A stretch of 64,000 bases of DNA from Marivita sp. (GTDB taxonomy: Bacteria > Pseudomonadota > Alphaproteobacteria > Rhodobacterales > Rhodobacteraceae). The translations under genes were made by a program, and so were the position numbers. Positions 51,896-60,985 of the stretch are shown in pieces. Below the pieces are notes generated by a model. That model did no database searches. It saw only the letters and a list, made by a program, of their open reading frames with translations, and was not told where the DNA came from. Numbering within the stretch: position 1 is the first letter of the stretch; each line of letters begins with the position of its first letter. The stretch covers positions 56,468-120,467 of the forward strand of contig NZ_JAIPUT010000008.1 in NCBI RefSeq assembly GCF_020055635.1, written 5' to 3'.

Positions 51896-53311
51896 ATGAC
51901 TTCTCCGACATTGGTGTGGATACGCCGGGATTTGCGGTTGAGCGACCACGCCGCGTTGACGGCGGCGGTCCGGCGCGGCGGGCCGGTGATCCCGGTCTTC
52001 GTGTGCGACGACCAGGTGGACGCCCTTGGGGCCGCGCCGAAATGGCGGCTGGGCCTGGGGCTGGACTGTTACGCCGAGGCGCTGGCGGACAAGGACAGCC
52101 GGTTGATCCTGCGCGCAGGCGATGCGCGCGAGGTGATCCCGGCGCTGGTGCAGGAAACCGGCGCGGAGGCAGTCTATTGGCAGCGCGCCTATGACCCTGG
52201 TTCGGTGGCGCGCGACCGGGATGTGAAGGCGGGTCTGAAAGAGGCCGGAATCGAGGCCGAGAGCTTTGCCGGGCACGTGATGTTCGAGCCCTGGACGGTC
52301 GAGACCAAGCAGGGCGATTACTACAAGGTCTACACGCCGTTCTGGAAATCGGTGCGCGACCGGTCGGTGGCTGCGCCGCTGGCGGCACCCGGAGCGCTTC
52401 CTGCACCTGATCGATGGCCCCAAAGCGAGGCCTTGGAAGATTGGGCGCTGGGGGCCGCGATGGATCGTGGCGCCGAGGTGGTCCGCCCCTTCGTGCAGCT
52501 GGGTGAAGCGGCGGCGCAGGCGCGGCTGGGGGCGTTCATGGCCTCCAAGGTGGCCGAGTATGACCACACGCGGGATATCCCGGGTGTGGACGGAACATCG
52601 AACCTGTCGGAAAACCTCAGCCTTGGCGAGATCAGCCCGGCGCAGTGCTGGCATGCCGGGCGGCGGGCGATGGAGGAGGGCAAGGCGGGGGCCGAGACCT
52701 TCCTCAAGGAGCTGGTCTGGCGCGAGTTCGCCTATCACCTGATGTGGCACACGCCGCGCATCCTGACCGACAACTGGCGCGAGGACTGGTCGGCCTTTCC
52801 GTGGAACCGCGACGAACGCCGCGCCGAGGTCAAGGCCTGGAAGCAGGGGCGCACGGGAATCCGCTTTGTCGATGCGGCGATGCGCGAGATGTATGTCACC
52901 GGCCGGATGCACAATCGCGGCCGGATGATCGTGGCGAGCTACCTGACCAAGCACCTGATGTGCCATTGGGACATCGGCTTGAAATGGTTCGATGACTGCC
53001 TGATCGACTGGGATCCGGCCTCGAATGCGATGGGCTGGCAATGGTCGGCTGGGTCGGGCCCGGACGCCACGCCCTATTTCCGGGTGTTCAATCCGGTGAC
53101 GCAGCTGGACCGGTTCGACAAGGATCGGGCCTATGTCAGCCGCTGGATCGCCGAGGAGTACGAAAATCCGCATGAGGACGCGCTGGCCTATTTCGATGCG
53201 ATCCCCCGTGCCTGGGCGATGGCGCCGGGCGATGATTACCCCGATCCGATCGTGGCACCGGACGAGGGCCGCAAGCGGGCGCTGGCGGCTTATCAGGACC
53301 GCGATTTCTGA
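51896..53311 (+). CDS. phr: Deoxyribodipyrimidine photolyase / cryptochrome family
   Basis: The 471-residue protein has the photolyase homology region. It has an alpha/beta antenna domain (MTSPTLVWIRRDLRLSDHAA) and a helical FAD domain with LSENLSLGEISPAQ, FLKELVWREFAYHLMWH and the Trp/Asn-rich MHNRGRMIVASYLTKHLM and DWDPASNAMGWQWSAGSG. It repairs UV dimers with light. In R. sphaeroides a phr gene adjoins a cfa-type gene, as here. The start at 51896 gives the family N-terminus; the longer frame from 51839 does not. Confidence 0.93.
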   Translation: MTSPTLVWIRRDLRLSDHAALTAAVRRGGPVIPVFVCDDQVDALGAAPKWRLGLGLDCYAEALADKDSRLILRAGDAREVIPALVQETGAEAVYWQRAYDPGSVARDRDVKAGLKEAGIEAESFAGHVMFEPWTVETKQGDYYKVYTPFWKSVRDRSVAAPLAAPGALPAPDRWPQSEALEDWALGAAMDRGAEVVRPFVQLGEAAAQARLGAFMASKVAEYDHTRDIPGVDGTSNLSENLSLGEISPAQCWHAGRRAMEEGKAGAETFLKELVWREFAYHLMWHTPRILTDNWREDWSAFPWNRDERRAEVKAWKQGRTGIRFVDAAMREMYVTGRMHNRGRMIVASYLTKHLMCHWDIGLKWFDDCLIDWDPASNAMGWQWSAGSGPDATPYFRVFNPVTQLDRFDKDRAYVSRWIAEEYENPHEDALAYFDAIPRAWAMAPGDDYPDPIVAPDEGRKRALAAYQDRDF

Positions 53312-53378
53312 CCTCTTGGGCGGCTTTGGCCGAAAAATCACAAAATCAACGAAATCCGCAACTTAACGCGGGGTTTGT

Positions 53379-53393
53379 CTTGCCTTTGGCAAG
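53379..53393. repeat. Small hairpin between phr and the cfa-like gene
   Basis: CTTGCC and GGCAAG pair around TTT in the 164-bp gap before the cyclopropane synthase gene. No U-run follows, so its role is unclear. Confidence 0.4.
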
Positions 53394-53475
53394 GTGGGAC
53401 TACCTTGGGTTAACACTTGCCTGCCTTGGGGGGCTATGGCTAGGTATCGTTTGAACCAGACAGCGGATGACGTGC

Positions 53476-54684
53476 ATGATCCTCACTTCGACAGAAAACC
53501 AGTCCGACCTGCCGCGATATTTCGCGCAGGTGTTTGCGATGGCGGACAAGCTGCGCAAGGGACGGGTTGATTTCGTTCTGCCAGACGGACGTCACTTTCG
53601 TGCCGAAGGGGCCGAGCCCGGGCCGGTGGCCGAGGTGCATGTGCACAACAACGATCTCTTTGCCCGGTTGATCCGGGATGGCGATCTGGGCTTCAGCGAT
53701 GCCTATCTCGAAGACTGGTGGAGCACGCCGGATCTTCAGGCCTTCATGGACTTCGTGCATGGCGAGAACAACGAGGTCTATGACGGGTTTCCCGGCATGA
53801 CCTTTGTGCGCTGGTACGAACAGTTGCGGTTCTGGATGCAGTCCAATTCCAAGCGGCAGGCGCGCAAGAACATCAGTTACCACTACGATCTCGGCAACGA
53901 CTTTTATGCGCTCTGGCTAGACGAGACGATGACCTATTCCTCGGCGCTGTTCGAGACCGGGCAGGAAAGCACCGAAAAGGCGCAGATCGCCAAGTACAAG
54001 AGCATGGTCGACCAGATGGGAGCCGTGCCGGGCGATCACGTGCTGGAAATCGGCTGTGGCTGGGGCGGCTTCGCGGAATACGCGGCCCGGGAACGGGGGC
54101 TGAAGGTCACCGGGCTGACGATCAGCGAAGAGCAGTACAAGTACGCGGTCGAGCGGATTGCAAATGCCGGATTGTCGGATCGTGTGACATTCAAGTTGCA
54201 GGATTACCGCGACGAACGGGGGCAATATGACGGCATCGCGTCGATCGAGATGTTCGAGGCGGTCGGGCAGAAATACTGGCCGGTCTATTTCCAGTCGGTC
54301 AGGCAATGCCTGAAGCCGGGCAAGCACGCCACGCTCCAGATCATCACGGTCGAAGAGTCGCGATGGGAGATTTACAATCGTGGAGTTGATTTCATTCAGA
54401 AATATATCTTTCCCGGTGGAATGCTTCCCAGCCCGGGCGTGCTGCGCAAGGAAGTCGAGGCCGCCGGTCTGAAAGTCGCGCGGTCGATCGAGTTCGGCGA
54501 AAGCTACAGCCAGACGCTTCGGCGCTGGCACGATACCTTCAACGAAAAGTGGGACCAGGTGGCACATCTGGGCTTCGATGACCGGTTCCGGCGGATGTGG
54601 AATTTTTATCTGACCTCTTGCGCGGCGACATTTCATAGCGGAAACTGCGATGTGACCCAGATCACCATCACGAGACCTGCCTGA
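53476..54684 (+). CDS. Cyclopropane-fatty-acyl-phospholipid synthase family methyltransferase
   Basis: The 402-residue protein has an N-terminal lipid-binding part and a SAM-dependent methyltransferase with motif I VLEIGCGWGGFAEYAA. The CFA-type IEMFEAVGQKYW and YIFPGGMLPSPG are present, and NISYHYDLGNDFYALWLDE is the family entry motif. It methylates unsaturated acyl chains in membrane lipids, giving cyclopropane or related branched products. ATG 53476 is chosen over 53467. It is followed after 1 nt by trgA. Confidence 0.9.
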   Translation: MILTSTENQSDLPRYFAQVFAMADKLRKGRVDFVLPDGRHFRAEGAEPGPVAEVHVHNNDLFARLIRDGDLGFSDAYLEDWWSTPDLQAFMDFVHGENNEVYDGFPGMTFVRWYEQLRFWMQSNSKRQARKNISYHYDLGNDFYALWLDETMTYSSALFETGQESTEKAQIAKYKSMVDQMGAVPGDHVLEIGCGWGGFAEYAARERGLKVTGLTISEEQYKYAVERIANAGLSDRVTFKLQDYRDERGQYDGIASIEMFEAVGQKYWPVYFQSVRQCLKPGKHATLQIITVEESRWEIYNRGVDFIQKYIFPGGMLPSPGVLRKEVEAAGLKVARSIEFGESYSQTLRRWHDTFNEKWDQVAHLGFDDRFRRMWNFYLTSCAATFHSGNCDVTQITITRPA

Positions 54685-54685
54685 C

Positions 54686-55126
54686 ATGCCGACAGCAGCC
54701 AAAGCCATCGCAGCCTTGTGTTTGGCCGCGCTTGCATATTTGGCGTCGGAACTGGTGAAGACGCTGTTGCCGGAAATCGTGAATTTCGGACGCTTTTCAG
54801 AATACAACGCGGCGATCGGTGCAGTCGTCGGCTGGATCATCGTGGGAAAACGCGCCGGGCGCGGGACGAAGGACGCGATTGCCAATGGTCTGACCGGGGT
54901 TGCCGGGCTGATCTTCTGGACGCTGGCCTTTCACGCCAGCATCGAGATGTTCCGCATGTCGATGAAGCGGCGCTTTGACGGGCCGGTGGAAGCCTTTTCG
55001 GCGATTTTCGAGATTGCGGTGGAGTACGGCGCGCTGTTGATGAACCCGATGATGATCGCGACCCTGCTGGTCGGGGCGCTGCTGACCGGGTATCTCTCGG
55101 AATATGCCGCGCGGCACTGGAAATAA
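54686..55126 (+). CDS. trgA: TrgA-family membrane protein
   Basis: The 146-residue protein has four hydrophobic segments (KAIAALCLAALAYLASELV, AAIGAVVGWIIVG, GVAGLIFWTLAFHA, IATLLVGALLTGYLS) and matches TrgA, named in Rhodobacter sphaeroides for high-level tellurite resistance. Its mechanism is unknown. The start lies 1 nt after the cfa-like stop, and trgB follows after 6 bp, so these are one transcription unit. The trgA-trgB-cysK order is the known cluster. Confidence 0.9.
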   Translation: MPTAAKAIAALCLAALAYLASELVKTLLPEIVNFGRFSEYNAAIGAVVGWIIVGKRAGRGTKDAIANGLTGVAGLIFWTLAFHASIEMFRMSMKRRFDGPVEAFSAIFEIAVEYGALLMNPMMIATLLVGALLTGYLSEYAARHWK

Positions 55127-55132
55127 CCCGGT

Positions 55133-56269
55133 TTGCCCACGCTTTTCTTCTACGGAACGCTGTGTCACCTGCCGCTTCTCGAAGCGGTGCTCGAGGTGTC
55201 TCCCGGGGCGTTGGCCGGGCGACTGGATGGCGCGGTCCTGCGCGACCATCGCGTGTCCTGGGTCGCGAACGAGGCATATCCGATGATCGAGCCGTCCCGC
55301 GGCGACGTGGCGGATGGCGTTTTGCTCAGATCGGTGAACGAGGACGAAGAGGCGCGGCTTCGATATTACGAAGGGGCGTTTTCCTACCATCTGGCCGAGG
55401 TCGCCGTCGATGTCGGCGCAGGGCGCGAAACGGCGATCTGCTTTTATCCGATGTCCGCAGACCAGTCCCGCGGCGCGCCCTGGGTGCTGGATGACTGGGT
55501 CCGGGTCTGGGGCAAGATGGCCGTCGGGGCCGCGCGCGACGTGATGGCGCGACGGGCGCGCTATGATGCCGAGACTGCGGCACGGTTCCGGCCTTACCTG
55601 ATGGCGCGGCACTGGTCGCGGATGTTGGGCCGTGATGCACCGGCGCCGACCACGGCGCGATATGCGCCCGCTCCGGGTGACGTGACCGTCAGCAAACGGT
55701 TCGAGGGGTTTCGCGGGTTCTTCGAACTGGCGGAGTTCGAGCTGCATCACCGGCGGTTCGACGGATCGCGCAGCCCCACCGTGATGCGCGAAACCTTCCT
55801 GGCGTTCGATGCCGCACTGGTCCTGCCGTACGATCCGAGCACCGATCACATCTTGCTGATCGAACAGCTGCGCTTTGGTCCGCTCTGGCGGGAGGATCCG
55901 CACCCTTGGGTGTTCGAGCCGATCGCGGGTCTGGTCGATCCCGGGGAAGACCCGGCAGATTCCGCCCGGCGCGAGGCCGAGGAAGAGGCGGGCCTGAAGC
56001 TGGGCCCGCTGGAGCCGATGCTTCGGGTCTACGCATCTCCGGGATACACGACGGAGTTTTTTCACTGTTTTCTGGGCGTTGCGGACCTTTCTGAATTCAC
56101 TGCATCAGCTGGCGGCCTGGCGTCGGAGAACGAGGATATCCGCAGCCATGTCATGTCCTTCGACGCTGCGATGGACCTGATCCGCAGCGGCGAGATCAAT
56201 GTCGGGCCACTGGTCATGATGATCTATTGGCTGGCAGCAGAACGCAGCCGATTGCGCGCCTCTGCTTGA
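55133..56269 (+). CDS. trgB: TrgB: GGCT-like domain fused to a Nudix hydrolase
   Basis: The 378-residue protein joins an N-terminal gamma-glutamylcyclotransferase-like domain (LFFYGTLCHLPLLEAVL, about residues 3-130) to a Nudix domain with the box GLVDPGEDPADSARREAEEEAGL (about residues 262-284). The Nudix half resembles ADP-ribose pyrophosphatases. It starts at a TTG codon (55133), since no ATG or GTG fits the domain start and the ribosome-binding site is weak. In R. sphaeroides TrgB contributes to tellurite resistance with TrgA and CysK. Confidence 0.88.
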   Translation: MPTLFFYGTLCHLPLLEAVLEVSPGALAGRLDGAVLRDHRVSWVANEAYPMIEPSRGDVADGVLLRSVNEDEEARLRYYEGAFSYHLAEVAVDVGAGRETAICFYPMSADQSRGAPWVLDDWVRVWGKMAVGAARDVMARRARYDAETAARFRPYLMARHWSRMLGRDAPAPTTARYAPAPGDVTVSKRFEGFRGFFELAEFELHHRRFDGSRSPTVMRETFLAFDAALVLPYDPSTDHILLIEQLRFGPLWREDPHPWVFEPIAGLVDPGEDPADSARREAEEEAGLKLGPLEPMLRVYASPGYTTEFFHCFLGVADLSEFTASAGGLASENEDIRSHVMSFDAAMDLIRSGEINVGPLVMMIYWLAAERSRLRASA

Positions 56270-56322
56270 GTTCCCGGCAGAGCCCGCCTAAACCCGTGAG
56301 GAACTTATCTGACGGGGGCATC

Positions 56323-57357
56323 ATGCGTTTTGCAGGCGAACTGGCCGAAGCTGTCGGCAACACTCCTTTGATCAAGCTTCGCAAGGCGAGCGAGCTGACG
56401 GGATGCACCATTCTGGGCAAGGCGGAGTTCCTCAATCCGGGCCAGTCGGTCAAGGACCGTGCGGCGCTGTTCATCATCAACGACGCGGTTCGCAAGGGGC
56501 TTCTGAAACCCGGCGGGACGATTGTCGAAGGCACCGCGGGCAATACCGGGATCGGGTTGGCGCTGGTCGGCGCGTCGATGGGCTTCAAGACGGTGATCGT
56601 CATCCCCGAGACGCAAAGCCAGGAAAAGAAGGACATGCTGCGCCTTGCAGGTGCCGAACTGGTCGAGGTGCCGGCGGCGCCCTACAAGAACCCGAACAAT
56701 TACGTGCGTTATTCCGGGCGTCTGGCCGAGGAAATGGCGCGGGGCAGCAACAAGGGGGTGATCTGGGCCAACCAGTTCGACAACGTGGCCAACCGGCAGG
56801 CGCATGTCGAAACCACCGGTCCCGAGATCTGGGAGCAGACCGATGGCAAGGTGGATGGCTTCATCTGCGCGGTCGGGTCTGGTGGCACGCTGGCCGGCGT
56901 CGCCGAGGTGTTGCAGCCCAAGGGGGTCAAGATGGGTCTGGCCGATCCGATGGGGGCGGCGCTTTATTCCTATTACACGACGGGCGAGTTCAAGTCCGAA
57001 GGCGGTTCGATCACCGAAGGTATCGGGCAGGGGCGGATCACGGCCAACCTCGAAGGCTTCACGCCGGATGTCGCCTACCAGATTCCGGACGAAGAGGCGC
57101 TTCCCATCGTGTTCGATCTGCTGGCCGAGGAGGGCCTGTGTCTGGGTGGGTCGTCGGGCATCAACGTGGCGGGCGCGATGCGTCTGGCGCGCGATCTTGG
57201 TCCGGGCCACACCATCGTGACGATCCTGTGTGACTATGGCACGCGGTACCAGTCCAAGCTGTTCAACCCGTCCTTCCTGCGCGAAAAGGGCCTGCCGGTG
57301 CCGGAGTGGATGGAACAGGCACCACAGGACATACCGACTGTTTTCGAGGACGTATGA
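56323..57357 (+). CDS. cysK: Cysteine synthase A
   Basis: The 344-residue PLP enzyme has AEAVGNTPLIKL at the N-terminus, the Schiff-base lysine Lys44 in NPGQSVKDRAA and the substrate loop GTAGNTGIG (about residues 69-77). It makes cysteine from O-acetylserine and sulfide in the cytosol. It follows trgB and, through cysteine and glutathione supply, supports the thiol chemistry of tellurite and oxidative defence. Start 56323 is preceded by GGGGG. The stop overlaps the next gene by ATGA. Confidence 0.94.
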   Translation: MRFAGELAEAVGNTPLIKLRKASELTGCTILGKAEFLNPGQSVKDRAALFIINDAVRKGLLKPGGTIVEGTAGNTGIGLALVGASMGFKTVIVIPETQSQEKKDMLRLAGAELVEVPAAPYKNPNNYVRYSGRLAEEMARGSNKGVIWANQFDNVANRQAHVETTGPEIWEQTDGKVDGFICAVGSGGTLAGVAEVLQPKGVKMGLADPMGAALYSYYTTGEFKSEGGSITEGIGQGRITANLEGFTPDVAYQIPDEEALPIVFDLLAEEGLCLGGSSGINVAGAMRLARDLGPGHTIVTILCDYGTRYQSKLFNPSFLREKGLPVPEWMEQAPQDIPTVFEDV

Positions 57358-59726
57358 TCCGTCTGACTGCTGCACTGCGGGCGGCGCTTGTCGTCCTGAT
57401 TCTGGCCGCCATTCCCGTTTCGGCCCAGGTCCAACAGGTCGATTATGCGGCATGGGAACAGGTCGCGGACCGCGCCGATGACGCGATCTCCGAAAGCGAG
57501 ATGCCGACGGACGCGCTCGAAGACCTGCGCGCCGAGGTCGCGGCCTTTCGGGACAGGCTTCTGGCGCGGCTGGGCACGGTGGATCCGCGTCTGACGACGC
57601 TTGAAGCGCAGTTGAATGCGCTGGGACCGCGGCCCGAAGACGGCGACGAGCCCGAGGAAATCGCACAGCGCCGGCGCGATCTTCAGCGGCAGATCGCCGA
57701 GCTGCGCGCGCCGGTGATGCGCGCGGAAGAGGCTTATAGCCGCGCCGACGGGCTGATCAACGCGATCGACGAGGTGATCCGGTCGCGGCAGACCGAGCGC
57801 CTTTTGCAGCGTGGACCCGAACCGCTTGACCCGCGGTTCTGGGCTCCGGCCATCGGCAGTCTTTTCGTGCCGTTCCGGGACATCGCCACCGAGCTGAGGG
57901 AGAACTGGAACGATCCGGATCGCCGCCGCACCCTGACCGACCAGCTGCCCGCCGTTCTGTTGCTGCTGGCTGTGGCGCTGGTGTTCGTGTTCCGTGCGCC
58001 CAAGCTGATCGACCGGCTGGGCACCTGGCTGCGGTCGAAAACCCGCCGGGGGACGGGGGTCTGGAGCACGATCCTGTCACTGCTGCGCCTGATGCTGCCG
58101 GTGATCGGGTTGCTGCTGTTGGTGCAGGCGGGATCGCTCAGCGGCTTGTTGGGAGTGCGTGGGCAGGAGATCATCTTCGTGCTGCCCATGCTTCTCTTCG
58201 TGGTTCTCCTGGCGCGTTGGCTGGCCGCGCAAACCTTCTCGAGCGACGATGAGGTCAACACGATTTCGCTGTCGCAGCAGCGCCGCACCGAGGCGCGCTA
58301 CTATGTCAATTCACTGTCCTGGTTGCTGGCGGCCAACACGCTGTTCGCCTATCTCAACGAGATCGGCGAATGGGACAGCGAAACCCAGTCGGTCCTGGGC
58401 TTTGTCGTGCTGTTGCTGTGCGGGCTGATCCTGTTCCGCCTTGGCCAGATCCTGCGCCAGACCGGCCCGCACGAGGCCGTGGAAGACCGGCTTGACGATG
58501 ACAGTTTCTCGCTGACATTTCCATCGCGCCTGGCGCGGCTGGCCGGGCAGGCGGCCATGGCGGTGGGTGTCGTGGGGCCGATCCTCGCGGCGATCGGGTA
58601 TTTCAACCTCTCGGAAGCGCTGATCTTTCCGACGATCGTGACACTGGGCCTGTTCGCCTTTCTGCTGATCTGCCAGCGGTTCGTGCATGATGCCTACCAC
58701 CTGTTCAAGGGGGAGCCGCTGGATGACACCCAGAGCCTGCTTCCGGTTCTCTCGGGGGCCGTTCTGGCCTTGGTGTCGCTGCCGGTCCTGGCCCTGATCT
58801 GGGGCGCGCGGGTGGCCGATCTGACCGAGCTCTGGGCGCGGTTCCAGGCCGGATTTTCCTTTGGCGAGACGCGGATCTCGCCGACGGATTTCCTGACCTT
58901 CGCAATCGTCTTCATCATCGGTTACGTGCTGACACGGCTCTTGCAAAGCGGGTTGCGCGGATCGGTCCTGCCGAAGACCAGGCTCGACAAGGGCGGCCAG
59001 ACCGCGATCGTGTCGGGCACCGGTTATCTCGGGATCTTCCTGGCCGCGATCATCGCCATCACCTCTGCGGGCATCGACCTGACGGCGCTGGCCGTGGTGG
59101 CCGGTGCGCTGTCCGTCGGGATCGGTTTCGGCCTCCAGAACATCGTCCAGAACTTCGTGTCGGGTATCATCCTGCTGATCGAGCGGCCGATTTCGGAAGG
59201 CGACTGGATCGAGGTCAATGGCCAACACGGCACGGTTCGGGAAGTCTCCGTGCGCTCGACCCGGATCGAGACCTTCGACCGCACCGACGTCATCGTTCCG
59301 AATGCCGATCTGGTGTCGAATTCGGTCACCAACTACACCCGCGGCAACACGCTGGGTCGCCTGGTGGTGGAGGTGGGCGTGGCCTATGGCAGCGATACCC
59401 GGAAGGTCGAGGATATTCTCTACAAGATCGCCCGCAATCACGACATGGTGCTGATGAACCCCGAACCCTTCGTGCATTTCAAGGGCTTCGGCGCGGATGC
59501 GCTTGAATTCGACGTGCGGATGATCCTGCGGGACGTGACACAGATCCTCGTCGTGCGGACCCAGGTGAACCACCAGATCGCCGAGACCTTCAAGAAAGAG
59601 GGCATCGAGATTCCCTTTGCACAGCGCGACATCTGGCTGCGCAATCCCGAAGCGCTGCACACCAGGGCACCGGAGACGCCGCCACCGGCCCGCGATGACG
59701 CCGACCCAGAGGAGCCGCAGACGTGA
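57354..59726 (+). CDS. Mechanosensitive channel with DUF3772 (MscS family)
   Basis: The 790-residue protein has a signal peptide (ending IPVSAQ), a periplasmic coiled-coil DUF3772 domain (about residues 24-150), several membrane helices (about 185-560), and a C-terminal MscS core with the pore helix AVVAGALSVGIGFGLQNIVQNFVSG and EVNGQHGTVREVSVRSTRI beta domain. It should release solutes on hypo-osmotic shock. It overlaps cysK by 4 nt (ATGA) at its start and AlaX by 4 nt (GTGA) at its end. Confidence 0.92.
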   Translation: MIRLTAALRAALVVLILAAIPVSAQVQQVDYAAWEQVADRADDAISESEMPTDALEDLRAEVAAFRDRLLARLGTVDPRLTTLEAQLNALGPRPEDGDEPEEIAQRRRDLQRQIAELRAPVMRAEEAYSRADGLINAIDEVIRSRQTERLLQRGPEPLDPRFWAPAIGSLFVPFRDIATELRENWNDPDRRRTLTDQLPAVLLLLAVALVFVFRAPKLIDRLGTWLRSKTRRGTGVWSTILSLLRLMLPVIGLLLLVQAGSLSGLLGVRGQEIIFVLPMLLFVVLLARWLAAQTFSSDDEVNTISLSQQRRTEARYYVNSLSWLLAANTLFAYLNEIGEWDSETQSVLGFVVLLLCGLILFRLGQILRQTGPHEAVEDRLDDDSFSLTFPSRLARLAGQAAMAVGVVGPILAAIGYFNLSEALIFPTIVTLGLFAFLLICQRFVHDAYHLFKGEPLDDTQSLLPVLSGAVLALVSLPVLALIWGARVADLTELWARFQAGFSFGETRISPTDFLTFAIVFIIGYVLTRLLQSGLRGSVLPKTRLDKGGQTAIVSGTGYLGIFLAAIIAITSAGIDLTALAVVAGALSVGIGFGLQNIVQNFVSGIILLIERPISEGDWIEVNGQHGTVREVSVRSTRIETFDRTDVIVPNADLVSNSVTNYTRGNTLGRLVVEVGVAYGSDTRKVEDILYKIARNHDMVLMNPEPFVHFKGFGADALEFDVRMILRDVTQILVVRTQVNHQIAETFKKEGIEIPFAQRDIWLRNPEALHTRAPETPPPARDDADPEEPQT

Positions 59727-60451
59727 CCGACAGATTCACGCCGATCTACCGCACCGACCCGTATGCCCGCGATCTCTCCGCGCAGGTCCTGCGCCATACC
59801 GAGGAGGGCGGCATCGTTCTGGACCGCTCGACCTTCTATCCGACCGGCGGCGGCCAGCCCGGCGACAGCGGCTGGCTTGACTGGGACGGGACCACGCTGC
59901 CGATCGCGACGACGGTCAAGGGCGGCGCCGGCGAAAGCGTGCTTGTCCCGGCCGAGCCTGCTCAACTGCCCCCGGTCGGGGCGCATGTGGTGCAGCGGCT
60001 GGATTGGGAGCGGCGCCACAAGCACATGCGTGTGCACACGGCGCTGCACCTGCTGTCGGTGGTGATACCGCTGCCGGTCACCGGCGGCGCGATCACGGCC
60101 GGGCGCGGGCGGCTGGATTTCATGATGCCCGAGCCTCCCGAGGATCGCGACGCGCTCGAACTCGAACTCAACCGCCTGATCGACAGCGACCTTGTCGTCA
60201 GCGAAACCTGGATCACCGAAGCCGATCTCGAGGCCAATCCATCGCTGGTCAAGACCCTGTCCGTGCAGCCGCCCCGAGGCAGCGGCAGGATCCGGCTCGT
60301 GCGTATCGGGGACGGCGCGGAACAGGTCGATCTTCAACCCTGCGGCGGCACCCATGTCGCCCGCACCGGCGAGATCGGGCGCGTGGTTTTCGGCAAGATC
60401 GAGAACAAGGGCAAACAGAACCGTCGCGTGAACATTCTGCTCGACACGTGA
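59723..60451 (+). CDS. Alanyl-tRNA editing protein (AlaX type)
   Basis: The 242-residue protein has the AlaX/AlaRS editing fold with the zinc motifs HTALHLL (HxxxH type) and CGGTHVARTGEIG. It clears Ser- or Gly-mischarged tRNA-Ala in trans. The N-terminal part STFYPTGGGQPGDSGWL matches the AlaRS editing domain. Its GTG start at 59723 overlaps the MscS stop, and its stop shares one nucleotide with the next ATG. Confidence 0.92.
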   Translation: MTDRFTPIYRTDPYARDLSAQVLRHTEEGGIVLDRSTFYPTGGGQPGDSGWLDWDGTTLPIATTVKGGAGESVLVPAEPAQLPPVGAHVVQRLDWERRHKHMRVHTALHLLSVVIPLPVTGGAITAGRGRLDFMMPEPPEDRDALELELNRLIDSDLVVSETWITEADLEANPSLVKTLSVQPPRGSGRIRLVRIGDGAEQVDLQPCGGTHVARTGEIGRVVFGKIENKGKQNRRVNILLDT

Positions 60452-60828
60452 TGTTTCTGCGCGGGCTGTTTCTGACGACCGGCGTTTTCGTGATCGGTGT
60501 GGGGTTTGTGCTGCTTGTCGCCCCGCAGAGCTACTTCCAGCTTTATGCAACGGCCTATGCACCCGGCATGGATTTTCCGGCGCGCCGGTTCTCGCCGGCC
60601 GTGCTGGCGCTTGGTGCGGTGCTGATTGCCGCCCGCGACCTTGCGCCGGGCCGCTTTCTGCGCGCGCTTTGCCTGATCACGGCGCTGGCCTTTCTCGGGG
60701 TGGCCGGCACCGGACTGACGGCGTGGTGGTCTGGCATCGCCCGTCTCCACATCCTGGGAGCCGTCGCCCTCGAGCTTGTCATCGCCGTTCTTTTCCTGCT
60801 GGCCGCGTGGCGAAAGCGGCGCTTCTGA
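60451..60828 (+). CDS. Small four-helix membrane protein
   Basis: The 125-residue protein begins at ATG 60451, sharing 1 nt with the AlaX stop, and has four hydrophobic segments (FLRGLFLTTGVFVIGVGFVL, FSPAVLALGAVLIAA, ALCLITALAFLGVAG, ILGAVALELVIAVLFLL). Layout resembles DUF4345 and the gene at 30292, but the sequence match is weak. No function is known. It ends the MscS-AlaX unit. Confidence 0.75.
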   Translation: MFLRGLFLTTGVFVIGVGFVLLVAPQSYFQLYATAYAPGMDFPARRFSPAVLALGAVLIAARDLAPGRFLRALCLITALAFLGVAGTGLTAWWSGIARLHILGAVALELVIAVLFLLAAWRKRRF

Positions 60829-60895
60829 GCGCCGGTTCAGATTATCTCATGAATCGCCTTGCATCCCCCCGGCGGTTTCTTCTAAACACCGCCTC

Positions 60896-60985
60896 GGACA
60901 GGTGGCCGAGTGGTCGAAGGCGCGCGCCTGGAAAGTGCGTAGGCGGGAGACCGTCTCGAGGGTTCGAATCCCTTCCTGTCCGCCA
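60896..60985 (+). tRNA. tRNA-Ser(GGA)
   Basis: The 90-nt class II tRNA has acceptor arms GGACAGG and CCTGTCC, discriminator G and encoded CCA (60983-60985). The anticodon loop CTGGAAA gives anticodon GGA (Ser UCC/UCU), the long variable arm lies between, and GGTTCGAATCC is the T arm. It lies at the left edge of an accessory region and is a possible integration site. Confidence 0.96.
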
